The position numbers and the translations under genes are program-made. 64,000 nucleotides of DNA from Acanthopleura granulata (Eukaryota; Mollusca; Polyplacophora; Chitonida; Chitonidae), in assembly GCA_016165875.1 (NCBI GenBank), contig JABBOT010000009.1, positions 14,920,566-14,984,565 of the forward strand, in the 5' to 3' direction. Shown here in pieces: positions 34,512-44,733 of the stretch. Numbering within the stretch: position 1 is the stretch's first letter; every line of letters begins with the position of its first letter. The notes below the pieces were generated by a model. That model was not told where the DNA came from. It worked only from the letters and a program-made list of their open reading frames with translations, and searched no databases.

Positions 34512-35280
34512 TTTAATTTAGAGTTACTTCTTAAGAAAAACGCTCTCGCTACCAGTTTGATACGGAGAGGGAGAAATGCACAGGGAGAAAGATCCACAAA
34601 AGATTGGGTTTTTGAGCGTGGCACCCTGCTTTGGTTAGGTTTGTAGAACTGCCGGCCAAACAATTAAACGTATAAACAAGTCTGCTCTCATGGAGTTCAT
34701 GCTGACCAGTAATGGGTTTTTGACACATGGAGTCTAATGTAGGTTGTACCTTTTAAAAGGGAAATTTCAGAAAGGCGAAATAATTAACTTGTGCAACGCA
34801 TGTGTAAGTGAAACCGTGGGAAAGCTTGTCTTCTTGCCATCCGCCACTGAATTTCAGGGACACAAAAGATGCAGGTACAATCCTTGGCTTGCACAGAAAA
34901 TTTATAGATTCTCTTCTCGCAATGCATTTTTATGTGACTCTGGTAAAATTAAGCAACCGATAGTGCATATAAGACCGTTTTCACGACAGTTTAACATTCG
35001 TTGAAGGCGCCTTGTTTTCCAGTAGTATATGCATTTCTGTACGCCACACAAAAGAGAAATTAACGGTAATTTACCAAAGATCGATGGCTTACCCCGGACA
35101 TCAGGGTTTCATTGTATGAATGGAATATATTCGAACAGGTAAAAATAAAATAAATGTATGTATAAAGGTCGCGGCCAACATGTGCTTCCATAGACTGCGC
35201 CGAGAAAATGGCCTTTAATAGATTTTCAAGAGAATTCTTACAAAACCATTTCAATATCACTTCGTACCAGATACATCTTG
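34512..35280. other. Non-coding, nothing recognised
   Basis: Upstream flank of the gypsy remnant in its own sense. No LTR-like terminal sequence could be defined and no repeat match was seen. Confidence 0.45.
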
Positions 35281-37430
35281 TTTTTAGACTTCCAAACGGT
35301 GTGGGAAATTTTATGAGATTTGTCTAATATAATACAACCTCTCATTTTCTCCATGTCCTTTGGAAAGACTCTGAATAATTTGTGACTTAAGAGGATGGTG
35401 TGTGTTGGCCTTATACATAGAACTGAGATCTGTTTTATTTTCCCTAGCTTAACTTTTAGAAGTATAGATGTACTCCTTCATTTACTGTATAAGATATAGC
35501 CTTCAACATTATATTTATAATATTTCAGATCATACATACAAAAAGTGGTTTTCGACTTTTACCTGACATTAAAATGTTTTCAACGGGTTTTAAAAGCGTT
35601 CGTCTCTTCTGTTTGAATTTGGGTGTTTATATAATTGGAAACTATTAACTGCTTCTTGGTTTGAACATGTTCTCGCAATGACATGGCTGGGATACTGCCG
35701 ACATGGCGTTAAGCCATAATCATTCATTCATTCCATTTACTCAAATGGGCTTGGGGTCCCCGAATATGCTGTCCCTTAAATGTCGAAACCGTATGGTAAA
35801 AAGTCTGTTTCCTTTTATCCCGAAGTATTTGTGACTTGATATGACCTAGTTATTCGTGAATAATAAAGGTGATAACGTCACAAATGACACAAATGTACCC
35901 GGTACATCCACAGCAACCCAAACTTTGTTATGACTGCTTGTACTTGCGTCTCCTGCCCTCCGCGTAGTTTGGAAAATAAGCTCAATTCCCGCGAATATTT
36001 ACATTGAAACCAAGAAGATGTACATCATTAATAGCCCTAATGGGATTTTGTTTGATAGTTTTTAATTTTTTTTTCTTTTATAATAATAATCAGAAAAAAA
36101 CTTTACACTAACACCTGTCGAGGAAGTCTAAAAGAAATCCTGCGTTTGGGAAGACCAACCTGTGGTAAAATAGTAAGACTTTCTTCAGCTGTCACCTAGA
36201 GAAATGCAGATCATACGGTTGGAACTCAAGTAAGTCGTCAACGAATGACTCAGTAAATGGTCACAAGCATGAAGGACGTCGACCAGCTCGTTTTCACCAA
36301 GGCGGCATAAGCGGTGAGAGCGGGAGGGGGAAATCTTTGTCCAATGTCCGCTGTATTAGCAGAAACGGGATTTGAGCATGCGGCTTAGATTTGCCAGTGG
36401 TCAATGATGGTACCGGATGATACAAACGCTTTGTTATAATGAGTTACCGAAGGCCTCAACCAGTATTTTTCTTACAGTCAGGTAAGTGTTACACATTGTG
36501 AACTAGTGAGACTCAGTCGAGTATAACATTATATAATGGCCATGTTCAGTTTTGGGGACCACAAGCTCTGAAAATCGGAATATTCTGCGAAGGAATGAAA
36601 TATTGTGTCTTACCTTGACTTCGGCAATGTTGCCGTCAATGTCGTGTTGAGAACATGTTTACGCCAGGAGACATGCATCGATGAGGATGCGGTATCTATA
36701 CCATCAATCCTTAGGAACCAAAGTCGGCAGGAACTCTGAACCGATTTACTTCAGTTTCGCTAAGTAAAGTTTTATTATTAATGTTAAATATACAACTACG
36801 TTTATATATGGAACTTGGTTACAATGACAGGACCGTGTTACGCTTACAAATTATTTTTTCTGCTTTTGTTTTTAAGAAACGTTTCTACGTCTACGTCAGC
36901 TGTGTGCCGTCGGACCCAGATGTCTCTGGTATATTAGGTTTTCTATGTTACTTTTGATCGGAGTAATAATTGTGAAGAAATGAGAACCCCAGCTGAAGCA
37001 AAAGTAGAAACAATCAAATAGCTCTTCGGCACTGAAGGCGATCTAAACCATTGTACTTTCTGCGCCTCATATGGCAGTAAATTGGAATCGTTTAGACATT
37101 TTTTTTCCCCCGGCTACCCTCAGGTTCGACTTTTGTGGAAAGAAATTTTTTTCACAGTATGTTTATCTCTGTTTACAAGGTGTAGATTAACTCTGAGAAG
37201 CGTTGGCCATGTTCCCAGTTTAACTAGCACATTATCTGGTCAGAATATTTACATTTAAAAATCTAAGCCCTGTTCTGTCGCCAGTGCGGAACTCAAAGTG
37301 TCCATGCTATACTCGAGAAAAATAGGTTTCTCGTGATCTTAATGTTAAATTCATATCCCTTCTTTACAAACCAGTAATGCAGACCATAACATCGCAAATA
37401 AATCAAATATATTACACCGACGAACCCGTG
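35281..37430 (+). repeat. Composite of repeat modules P and Q with an LINE/SINE 3' end
   Basis: Module P at about 35310-36160, with ATACAACCTCTCATTTTCTC, TCCCGAAGTATTTGTGACTT and ACACAAATGTACCCGGTACA, also at 40640-41350 and 52405-53100. It is interrupted at about 35668-35740 by a plus-sense 3' end of the LINE/SINE type (GGCGTTAAGCCATAATCATT, then ATTC repeats). Module Q at 36610-37425 matches 30545-31150 over most of its length, and its centre (36880-37020) also matches 44190-44330. No coding content. Confidence 0.75.
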
Positions 37431-37868
37431 TGGACTTTGCGAGCTGCCAGACAAAAGGTACACTGGTATTAATTGTGACGTTATGGTTCAAAAATAACGA
37501 GATATGAAGTCAGAATTACTGTAGGACTAAAAAGGTACCGTGTTTTTATAGTATACATCTTCAGCATTTTGAAAACAGCGGGGTGTTCCAGGTTAGTGAC
37601 AAGAAGAGCACAGATCTGTATTTCTGAAATCTAAGCTGGGAAGAATAAAACAGATTTGAAGTTTGGGCACTGCTCCACTTATCTCTCGCAAATAATCGAA
37701 ATGTTTTTCCCATGGTATCATTGCCAGGATCAAATTCGCCTGTGACAGTTTTGTGGAATCGGGCCAAGAGATGATTTGACACATTCATTATCCACGGACG
37801 TCTACGCGACTATCGTCATGTGAGCGACATCCACGGTATTTGATTTGCTACGAACCAAATAGAGTAGC
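37431..37868. other. Non-coding, nothing recognised
   Basis: No gene. Short overlapping minus-strand frames at 37561-37788 lack any domain; part resembles the P module in reverse (CAGATCTGTATTTCTGA-type block). Confidence 0.4.
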
Positions 37869-37880
37869 CAGTGCCATTGT

Positions 37881-38161
37881 AACCGCCTCGGTAGTCTAGT
37901 TAGAGCGTCCGCCTTGAGTTCGGGAGATCCAGATTCAAGCCCAGGTCGGGTAATACCAAAGACGTTTAAAGTGGCTTTGCGCTCAGCATTGAGAAGTTAG
38001 AGCAAGGAAACAGTACTGGTCGGCCCGGTGTCAGTATAATGTGATCGGGTTGAGTGTCATATCAGGTGTCTTCGGCATGATGTTCCAGTGGCCCCGCCAC
38101 AAGAAGACATACTATATGTACACACCACTCCCCGTAATCATATGGACTCACTCATTCACTC
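37881..38161 (+). mobile_element. SINE-B: second tRNA-derived SINE family, full length
   Basis: The tRNA-like head has an A-box-like TAGTCTAGTTAGAG and a B-box-like GATTCAAGCCC. The body contains GTGTCTTCGGCATGATG and GTGGCCCCGCCACAAGAAG, and the 3' end GTAATCATATGGACTCACTC runs into ATTC-type repeats. The flanks AGTGCCATTGTA (37869-37880) and AGTGGCATTGTA (38162-38173) are a 12-bp target-site duplication with one mismatch. Not a functional tRNA: the fold continues into SINE body and no aminoacyl stem closes. Confidence 0.9.
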
Positions 38162-38173
38162 AGTGGCATTGTA

Positions 38174-38619
38174 CATTCAAGAGTAAGTAGAAATACAGTA
38201 TTTGGCCATGATTACGCTGTGATTATTTGATATTATCGGAGGAGTCAGCCGGAATGTGATATCGCGTCATTCGAGCTATAAACGTTCTCTAATTTTTCAG
38301 CACACATTTCCTATGCCAAAACACACTGACTTCACCTTTTGGAAAATGTATACGGCGGTTTCCTGCACCCTTCAGACTGACCTGAACCGTTCTTTGGGCT
38401 GAAATTCTGAGATATGGGGTGAAACAATTAAATAATGAATTGGATAAAAAATAAATAAATGACTAATGAAAGGAAGCTTAGGTTAAACGCGAGAGGCTAT
38501 ATTTTAACTTGGCCTTTTGGTCTTGGCTCTCTGTCTTATTCAGATCTGTAAGTTATTTTCAGTGTGTCATTTTAAACTCTTCTTGAAAGTAGCTATAGAT
38601 CAAGGCCGTTGTAGGAGAA
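38174..38619. other. Non-coding, nothing recognised
   Basis: AT-rich with AAATAAATGA runs near 38445-38465. No gene or matched repeat. Confidence 0.45.
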
Positions 38620-38811
38620 AGAAAGTGAAAAGGCCGTAGTTCAGTGGTTTACGCGTGTTACCTGATACCGTCGTAGATTTGGATTTTATATTGATATCGT
38701 GCGTTCTGTTTGCCTGTAACCTAACCGCAACAGTGAAAATCGTGAGTCACCTACAACCCACTCCCTGATATCATGGCGCACAAGGAGAAGGGCATGGACT
38801 ACCGTGTTTAT

Positions 38812-39010
38812 TTTCATTTATTCATTTCATTTATTTCATTGATCTTTATGAAGTACAAAAGACTTATACGACGGGGCCCAGCGTTATGGTGGGAGGAAAG
38901 CGGGTAGAGCCCAGGGGAAACCGACGACCGTCGGCAGATTAAAGGAAGACCACCAAAGGAGACTTTAGCCTCAACCGAACGGCATTGGTGAGATTCTTCT
39001 GGTTCATGGC
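38812..39010 (-). mobile_element. MetaSINE-like SINE, part of the duplicated block
   Basis: CTTATACGACGGGGCCCAGC, TTATGGTGGGAGGAAAGCGG and a disrupted 5' half. The copy at 45547-45770 has the same orientation and flanks, so the SINE inserted before the block was duplicated. Confidence 0.75.
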
Positions 39011-39333
39011 GATGCCCTATGATGCCTTGAACATAGGAACGTCTCCACTCTGTATAAACCTGCATGCATTCCTTGGAGAAATTAAATTGAAAGAATTTCT
39101 GTGTAAATTGTTGACGTGTTTAGTGAAACAGGTCACGGCTACATCAACGTCAATGACAACAAAGCCTCTTTCCCCTCCGAGATTACACCATTTATCAGAC
39201 ATCTCCTCGTCCATATTGTTTGGGTGTTGACAATATTCTAGTGTCCGGGAAACCAACTGTTTTCTGTCGTCAAGTGTAACTCGACCTTATGCAGTGAGTT
39301 GTTTGAGTTTTTCGAACTATCAATTGCTGAATT

Positions 39334-39334
<1 letters not shown>

Positions 39335-39412
<78 letters not shown>
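39335..39412. repeat. (TA)n microsatellite, about 39 units
   Basis: Uninterrupted TA dinucleotide run. The paralogous block at 45.5-47.0 kb lacks it. Confidence 0.97.
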
Positions 39413-39413
<1 letters not shown>

Positions 39414-41350
39414 CTGTTACGAAATCACCTTGCAGTTAGCAGCCCTGCGGAGTGAGACTTGAGCGTACGTGAAACTAGATGCTGATCACCAAGATGCTTC
39501 ACATTAAACCGTTTCACCCTTTAGCGCTCTGTGTTTATATGCTTGTGCAGTGGTAAGCATGTGAAGTGGAATAAGGGGCAAAGAGTTAAATCGAAATCGG
39601 AACCATTCGACCAACGTGGAGGTGGTTTGGTAAAATATAGGTCAGAAAAATGTGAATGTTCCTTGCCAAGTGGAATCGTGCGTCGAAATTGTTCTCTGAC
39701 ACATGTTGTTCTGCAATGAAAATGAGACATCTCCCGGTTGTCACGGTAATTTGTCTGTCTACACAAGCTTTGAGATTCCAGTTCCTGGAAGTACTTAATT
39801 GCCCACACAGTAAAAGGCACAGTATGTTGTATGTACAGATAAGTCATCAGGGAGCTTTAGATGTGTGATACACCATTAAATCACACAGTGTATCAAGTTT
39901 TGCCGTCGTTGTGGGTGACGCTTTAAGGTGGATGAAAGTCAGAACTGTCTTCCTACTTAAGTACAGGGTTAACTTTTAACATTCCAAATATACAAGGCTG
40001 AAGAATACAGGGTAAAACTAGAACAACCGTAAAAAAGCGTGCTAGAAATCAGAGTGTGCACATTCGGACATACAACAGGTCCTGGCGTTTTGAAATGTAT
40101 GACAGTTTCAAATTTGAAAAATGGAAAAATATGCATTCAAAATACAGCGCATCAGTGCAAGGAGAAAAGAGGAAACGTCTGTTGAAAATCTTCCTGGATA
40201 ATCAGCCTTTTCAAACCATATTACCGGAAACCTTCAAGAGACAAATAATCAAAAAGGCCCTTGTCTTTGAACCGGTATGATCTCATCCACAGAAAATCCG
40301 AGTGACATTGAATCGTGACAAGGGACAATTTATTCCCATTGCATATGATCTGCTAATACTCCGATCACAACAGGCTTCACATCCTGTGCAACCTTTAAAC
40401 AGTGTTTTCAATTCCATCTGCTATGTTCACCGAATATTTCGTTATTAACTGTATCATTAGATTGAATTTCTGAATATTTTTCCGGTTAATGGAATTGCTC
40501 AGTCCCGATTTTTCATGCTCCCTCTTGCACACAGTGTATAATTTTTATTTGTAATAATTTGTATAAGTCCATCTTGTTTGTGGACATCAGAACGATATTA
40601 ATCTCTACACCCACATCTCGTGCGCAATAAATTTCCTAAAATTTGTCTAATGTGATACAACCCTCTCATGTTCTCAATGCCCTTTAACGAGATTTTGAAT
40701 AATTTTTATCTTACGAGGATCGCCGTTGACCACCCTTACACACAGAGATATGTTTCAGTCTTCCCTGCGCAGGTTTGAGAAATACAGATCTGTACTTTTC
40801 CCTTTGACATGTCGAAGCTGTAAGCCAGAAAAACATGTTTCCTTGAATCCGGAAGTATTTCTGATTTTCCACCTCGTAACCCTATAACTGACACAAACGA
40901 ACCAAATGAACTGTGGATCAATAGCAACCCAAACGTCGCGAATCGTCATACTGAATCGAAGTAACTGCAATGGGAATCTTTCGGCAAAAAATATAAACTT
41001 GTGTGAAGTTTAGATTGGAACTAAGAATATGTAGTCCACTAATAGCGCCATTAAGAACTTGCTTAGTAGTCTTGATTTTAATATTTTCATGCAAAATAGT
41101 CCGTTTACAAGTAGCATGGAAAGGCAGCAGATCTTACGTTCGGCTGGAGCAGCCGAGTTCACCTTAGCGACGAAAACAAGTGATTTGAAAATGGCTGTTC
41201 GCGAAGCTCGGTTGCTGTCCGAGTGGTTGTGTCGGTTATATTTGTCATCATCCCGACATTGTGATCTGTCTTAGCCCGACGTAATGAAGTGTTATGAATT
41301 GAGCATTACATTAAGATCACAGGGAACCTGCATTTGTAACAATCGCGGGC

Positions 41351-42059
41351 CCAGCCTAAGAGGCATGAACGCCAAATGGATAGCAAGCTGAAGAAGTTTT
41401 CCCATTGAGTTAACTTTAGAGTTGGACAGAAATTGCATTCTTTTAGCTGTACGCCTCACGACAGTTCAGGTGCCGCGATCGGAATGTACAGAATGGACCT
41501 GTATAAGAAACATATAACAAATCAGATCATTCCAGTATACTTTAGCTAATTCCAATTCAACTTTAAAAATGAGACCCCTTGCTCCCTGTCTAGTCCATGT
41601 TAACTTTAATTTTTAATTTTTTCACAACATTTGAGGCTGAACAATCTCACTTGCCGCGATGGATTAAGATTGTACAACAATAGCATAGTGTGCTCTCCCA
41701 GTTTGGAAGGTTTTTGAATAGATTTCTGGTGTACAGTGAATATAGGACACTATTCAATTAAAATGGTCTTTTGTTCGTTAAAACTAGCCAGTACTTCGCG
41801 AGATATTGATATTTACAGATGTTATGTTCAATGTAAACACAGATAAAAATGCAATAATACGTCACGTGCAATAATACGGCTGTCTTCAGTTTATTTTTCC
41901 TATTCATTTATCAGCGAACGCCGTCATTCAAACACCTTACAAATATCAAAAGTCTGACAGTGCATTTTAGCCAACATTTCAGTGAATGAGAGGATGACTA
42001 GGATTTAACGTCATGCTTAGCAATGTTTCAATCATATGACGGCGAGGAGTTCTTCTGGT
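41351..42059. other. Non-coding, nothing recognised
   Basis: No gene or repeat match seen. CACGTGCAATAATACG and AATGCAATAATACGTCACG form a local direct repeat near 41850-41878. Confidence 0.45.
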
Positions 42060-42330
42060 GTGTACATATAATGTGTCTTCTTGTGGCAGGACGAGTCCAT
42101 GCCGCCAAAGTGCTGTCACCACTGGAACATCATACCGAAGACACCAGACATGACACCCTACTCAGTTATATTATACTGACCCCGGACCTGTCCTGTTCCC
42201 TTGTTTTAACCTCTCAGTGGTGAGTGTTAAGCGAAACACCAAGAAGTATCATTTATGAAGTCTTTGGTTGACCCGATCCGGAATTGAATCTGGATCTCCC
42301 GACCTCGAGGCTGGCATTAAACTGGGCAAT
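42060..42330 (-). mobile_element. SINE-B copy
   Basis: Minus copy of the 37881 family: TCTTCTTGTGGCAGG, ACTGGAACATCATACCGAAG and AGACACCAGACATGACACC, then the inverted B-box-like head (ATTGAATCTGGATCTCCCGA). Confidence 0.8.
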
Positions 42331-43139
42331 TTTTGTGGAAATGTGGTTAAAGTAGCCTACGAAAACATTTGTAAATGATAAGGAAAAGGAAACCAGACTC
42401 TGCTTGACATTCATAGAGGTACCAATTTTCGTGTCCATCTGATGTACAAATATATTTACAGAAAAGGTTTATATTCTGTTATACTTTAGTAACATTCTTT
42501 TGAAAATTCATTTTGCTGAGTGCAGTGATTAATATGCGCGACTAAACTTAGATCCTTGTTAACATGTAAGAACGGCATTGATTCTGTTTGGGCCGGGGCC
42601 TTTAGGCCCACTACGAACTGCTTTCAAGCTAGAAGGCTCGATTTTAATGGATCAGTTTGCTCTGGAATGAAAGAAATAAAGCACTGAAACTTTCCGAAAT
42701 CACATTTCCCCAGACATTAGGCATCAAATGTAGTAAACAACACCTATAAGTTAATCTTAACCAGGCGGTTTCTACATGGATGAGACCGTATTCACGGCTA
42801 TCATCAGGCTACCCTGGTCTCTGAGACAGACGACAGTCTGAATCGGAGTCGTAGCTGGACTCGAATAGGTATATGGCTCTATATTTATAGGAATAATTTG
42901 CAAATTGCTCTTGTTGGCATCAGTATCTTTGTTAATATGTAATTTTACATCGCTACAGGAGGATTTCAGATCAGTTAAATCTTCGCCTGATTTGGACAGG
43001 GTATCGAGATGCGTTGATATAGAGCTAGGTATGCTAACTGGCACAGCATGTTGTGCTCTGGCAGATTAACCTACCCCAATTGTGGTACAAGCGCGAAATT
43101 ATATCTGGAATAAGCTATATCTCACTTATTCCAATTTTA
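42331..43139. other. Non-coding; one unremarkable open frame
   Basis: A 90-codon minus frame (43044-42772) is rich in Ser/Thr/Asp and shows no domain. Likely chance or decayed element sequence. Confidence 0.4.
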
Positions 43140-43965
43140 TACATTCAGCCCTTTGTCATAATAGGTGCAGATCAAAACCGTCGTTGGGGAAGGAAAGTGA
43201 AGTGGGCATAGTTCATTGGTTTATACGTGTGACGTGATTGAAGTTCTCCTGCCGTCGTTGATTTGGTGTTATTGACATCGGGATTCCTCTTTGCTTGTAA
43301 CCTTACCGCAACAGAGAAAATCGTGAGTTCGAGATATTTACTTTTCGCATGAATGACTAGGTGAAAATTCCACAGAGAGGAGTATTACCTGTGTCTTGTG
43401 GCCTATTCGTCGACTGTGCTGATGTTAGGCAATAATCCTTACAATTCCAAGACGTATCCCCTTTTAACGTCAAGGGCTTTGTATCTGTTGCTTCAATTCA
43501 TAGGGTTTTTGTTCCTCTAAGTTGATCAGAACCGTGATCGTTTCTGGACTCTTAATGACACGCAGGTGCACAAAGACTGCTAAAAAGCGCAACGTGATTG
43601 CAAAAATTCACATTCTTGTAGTACAGAAAAAATAGCAAAGCCCTTAATAAATGAAGCAATAACCTGAATCAAAGGAAAAGATTGGATAAATTATTAAGCG
43701 GCTCCTTGTGTAGATCAGTGTTTTATGCGATTATAAAGGGCACAGGAAGCTTTACGTTTTTTTTAGAAATCATATAATTACTTAGAATTAAATTGGTGTA
43801 TTCCGGAAATCTAGATCGCTGGATTAAGGCCTCCATTTTGACACCTCACATGAAGGGAGAGATGTTTTTGTCCGTGGAGAATAATCATGCTGCGTTATTC
43901 ATGCTTAAAAACAAATACAACCGGTGGCCACTTTAAGCCATCTATCTATATTTATTTTTCTACTG
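43140..43965 (+). repeat. Composite repeat, copy of 44.96-45.46 kb
   Basis: Module G (43185-43340), then blocks matching 44960-45225 (GTGTATTACCTG/GAGTATTACCTG, CGACTGTGCTGAT, AAGCAATAAT-type) and 45295-45460 (GGATTAAGGCCTCCATTTTG versus GGATTAAGGCCTGCATTTTG). No coding potential. Confidence 0.75.
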
Positions 43966-44083
43966 GACATGGTGTTTTACGCCGTGCTCAAGAATATTTC
44001 ACTTACACGACTGCGGCCAGCATTATGGTGGGAGGTAACCGGGCAGAGCCATGGGGAAACCCACGACCATCAGCAGGTTGGTG
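43966..44083 (-). mobile_element. MetaSINE-like SINE fragment
   Basis: TGGTGTTTTACGCCGTGCTC, core CCAGCATTATGGTGGGAGG, ends at AGCAGGTTGGTG. The tRNA head is missing. Confidence 0.85.
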
Positions 44084-44456
44084 AAATATATGTTGTAAAA
44101 TATAAATGTATGTTACATTGCAACGATTGTATTACGCTTTCAGATTAAACAAAATGGTTCTTTCTACCTTTGTTTCTTAAAAAGGTTGAAATCTCCAAGC
44201 CAGTCTATATTTGTACCGTTGGACCCGGATGTCTCTGGTGTATTAGGCGTTCCGTGTTACATTTGATCTGGGTAAAAATGCCATGAAATGAGAGTCACAA
44301 CTAAAACAACATAAGAAACAATCATGTCGCTTGCAACAGAGGTCTTGCAAAATCCTAGTACTCCCGAGCACAAAGACCGCGTTAAATACAAGTGGTGCGA
44401 TCTCTGAATTTCACCGCTATCGCCATGTTCCATTTATAACCTAAACTCTGGTTTTT

Positions 44457-44722
44457 ATTTATTTATTTAGTTGATTGGTGTTTTACGCCGTACTCAAGAA
44501 TATTTCACTTCTACGACGGCGGCCAGCATTATGGTGGGAGGAAACCGGGCAGAGCCCGGGTGAAACCCACGACCATCCACAGGTTTCTGGCAGACCTTCC
44601 CATTTGCGGCCGGAGAGGAAGCCAGCATGAGCTGGTCTTGAACTCACAGCGACCGCATTGGTGGGAGGCTTCCGGTCATTGTGCTGCGATATCGAGGTAA
44701 CCGACTGAGCCACGGAGGCCCC
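44457..44722 (-). mobile_element. MetaSINE-like SINE, full length, young
   Basis: Best-preserved copy. The A box TGGCTCAGTCGG is the complement of 44701-44712 and the B-box region lies at 44634-44645. It has a complete core, GTGTTTTACGCCGTACTCAA at the 3' side and a TTTATTTATTTA tail. It is flanked by an exact 11-bp target-site duplication CTCTGGTTTTT (44446-44456 and 44723-44733). It interrupts the module Q/F repeat. Confidence 0.95.
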
Positions 44723-44733
44723 CTCTGGTTTTT

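Larger units (their letters stand above)
38620..41350 (+). repeat. Composite repeat: modules G, A, N and P
   Basis: Module G (38620-38760) recurs at 43185-43340 (CGCAACAGTGAAAATCGTGA / CGCAACAGAGAAAATCGTGA). A truncated minus-sense SINE at 38812-39010 and the following module A (39061-40290) recur in order at 45547-46730, sharing TCTGACACATGTTGTTCTGC-type, GTAATTTGTCTGTCTA and TTAAGTACA blocks. Module N is at 40300-40620 and module P at 40640-41350. A long TA microsatellite sits inside this copy only. The short frames at 39521-39847 and 40056-40280 are not conserved as open frames in the other copy. Confidence 0.8.

Noticed and set aside
44634..44722. tRNA gene from A/B-box motifs
   Set aside because: The boxes are the 5' head of a SINE with body, tail and target-site duplication; no closed acceptor stem. 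The same applies to 37881, 23896 and 18466.
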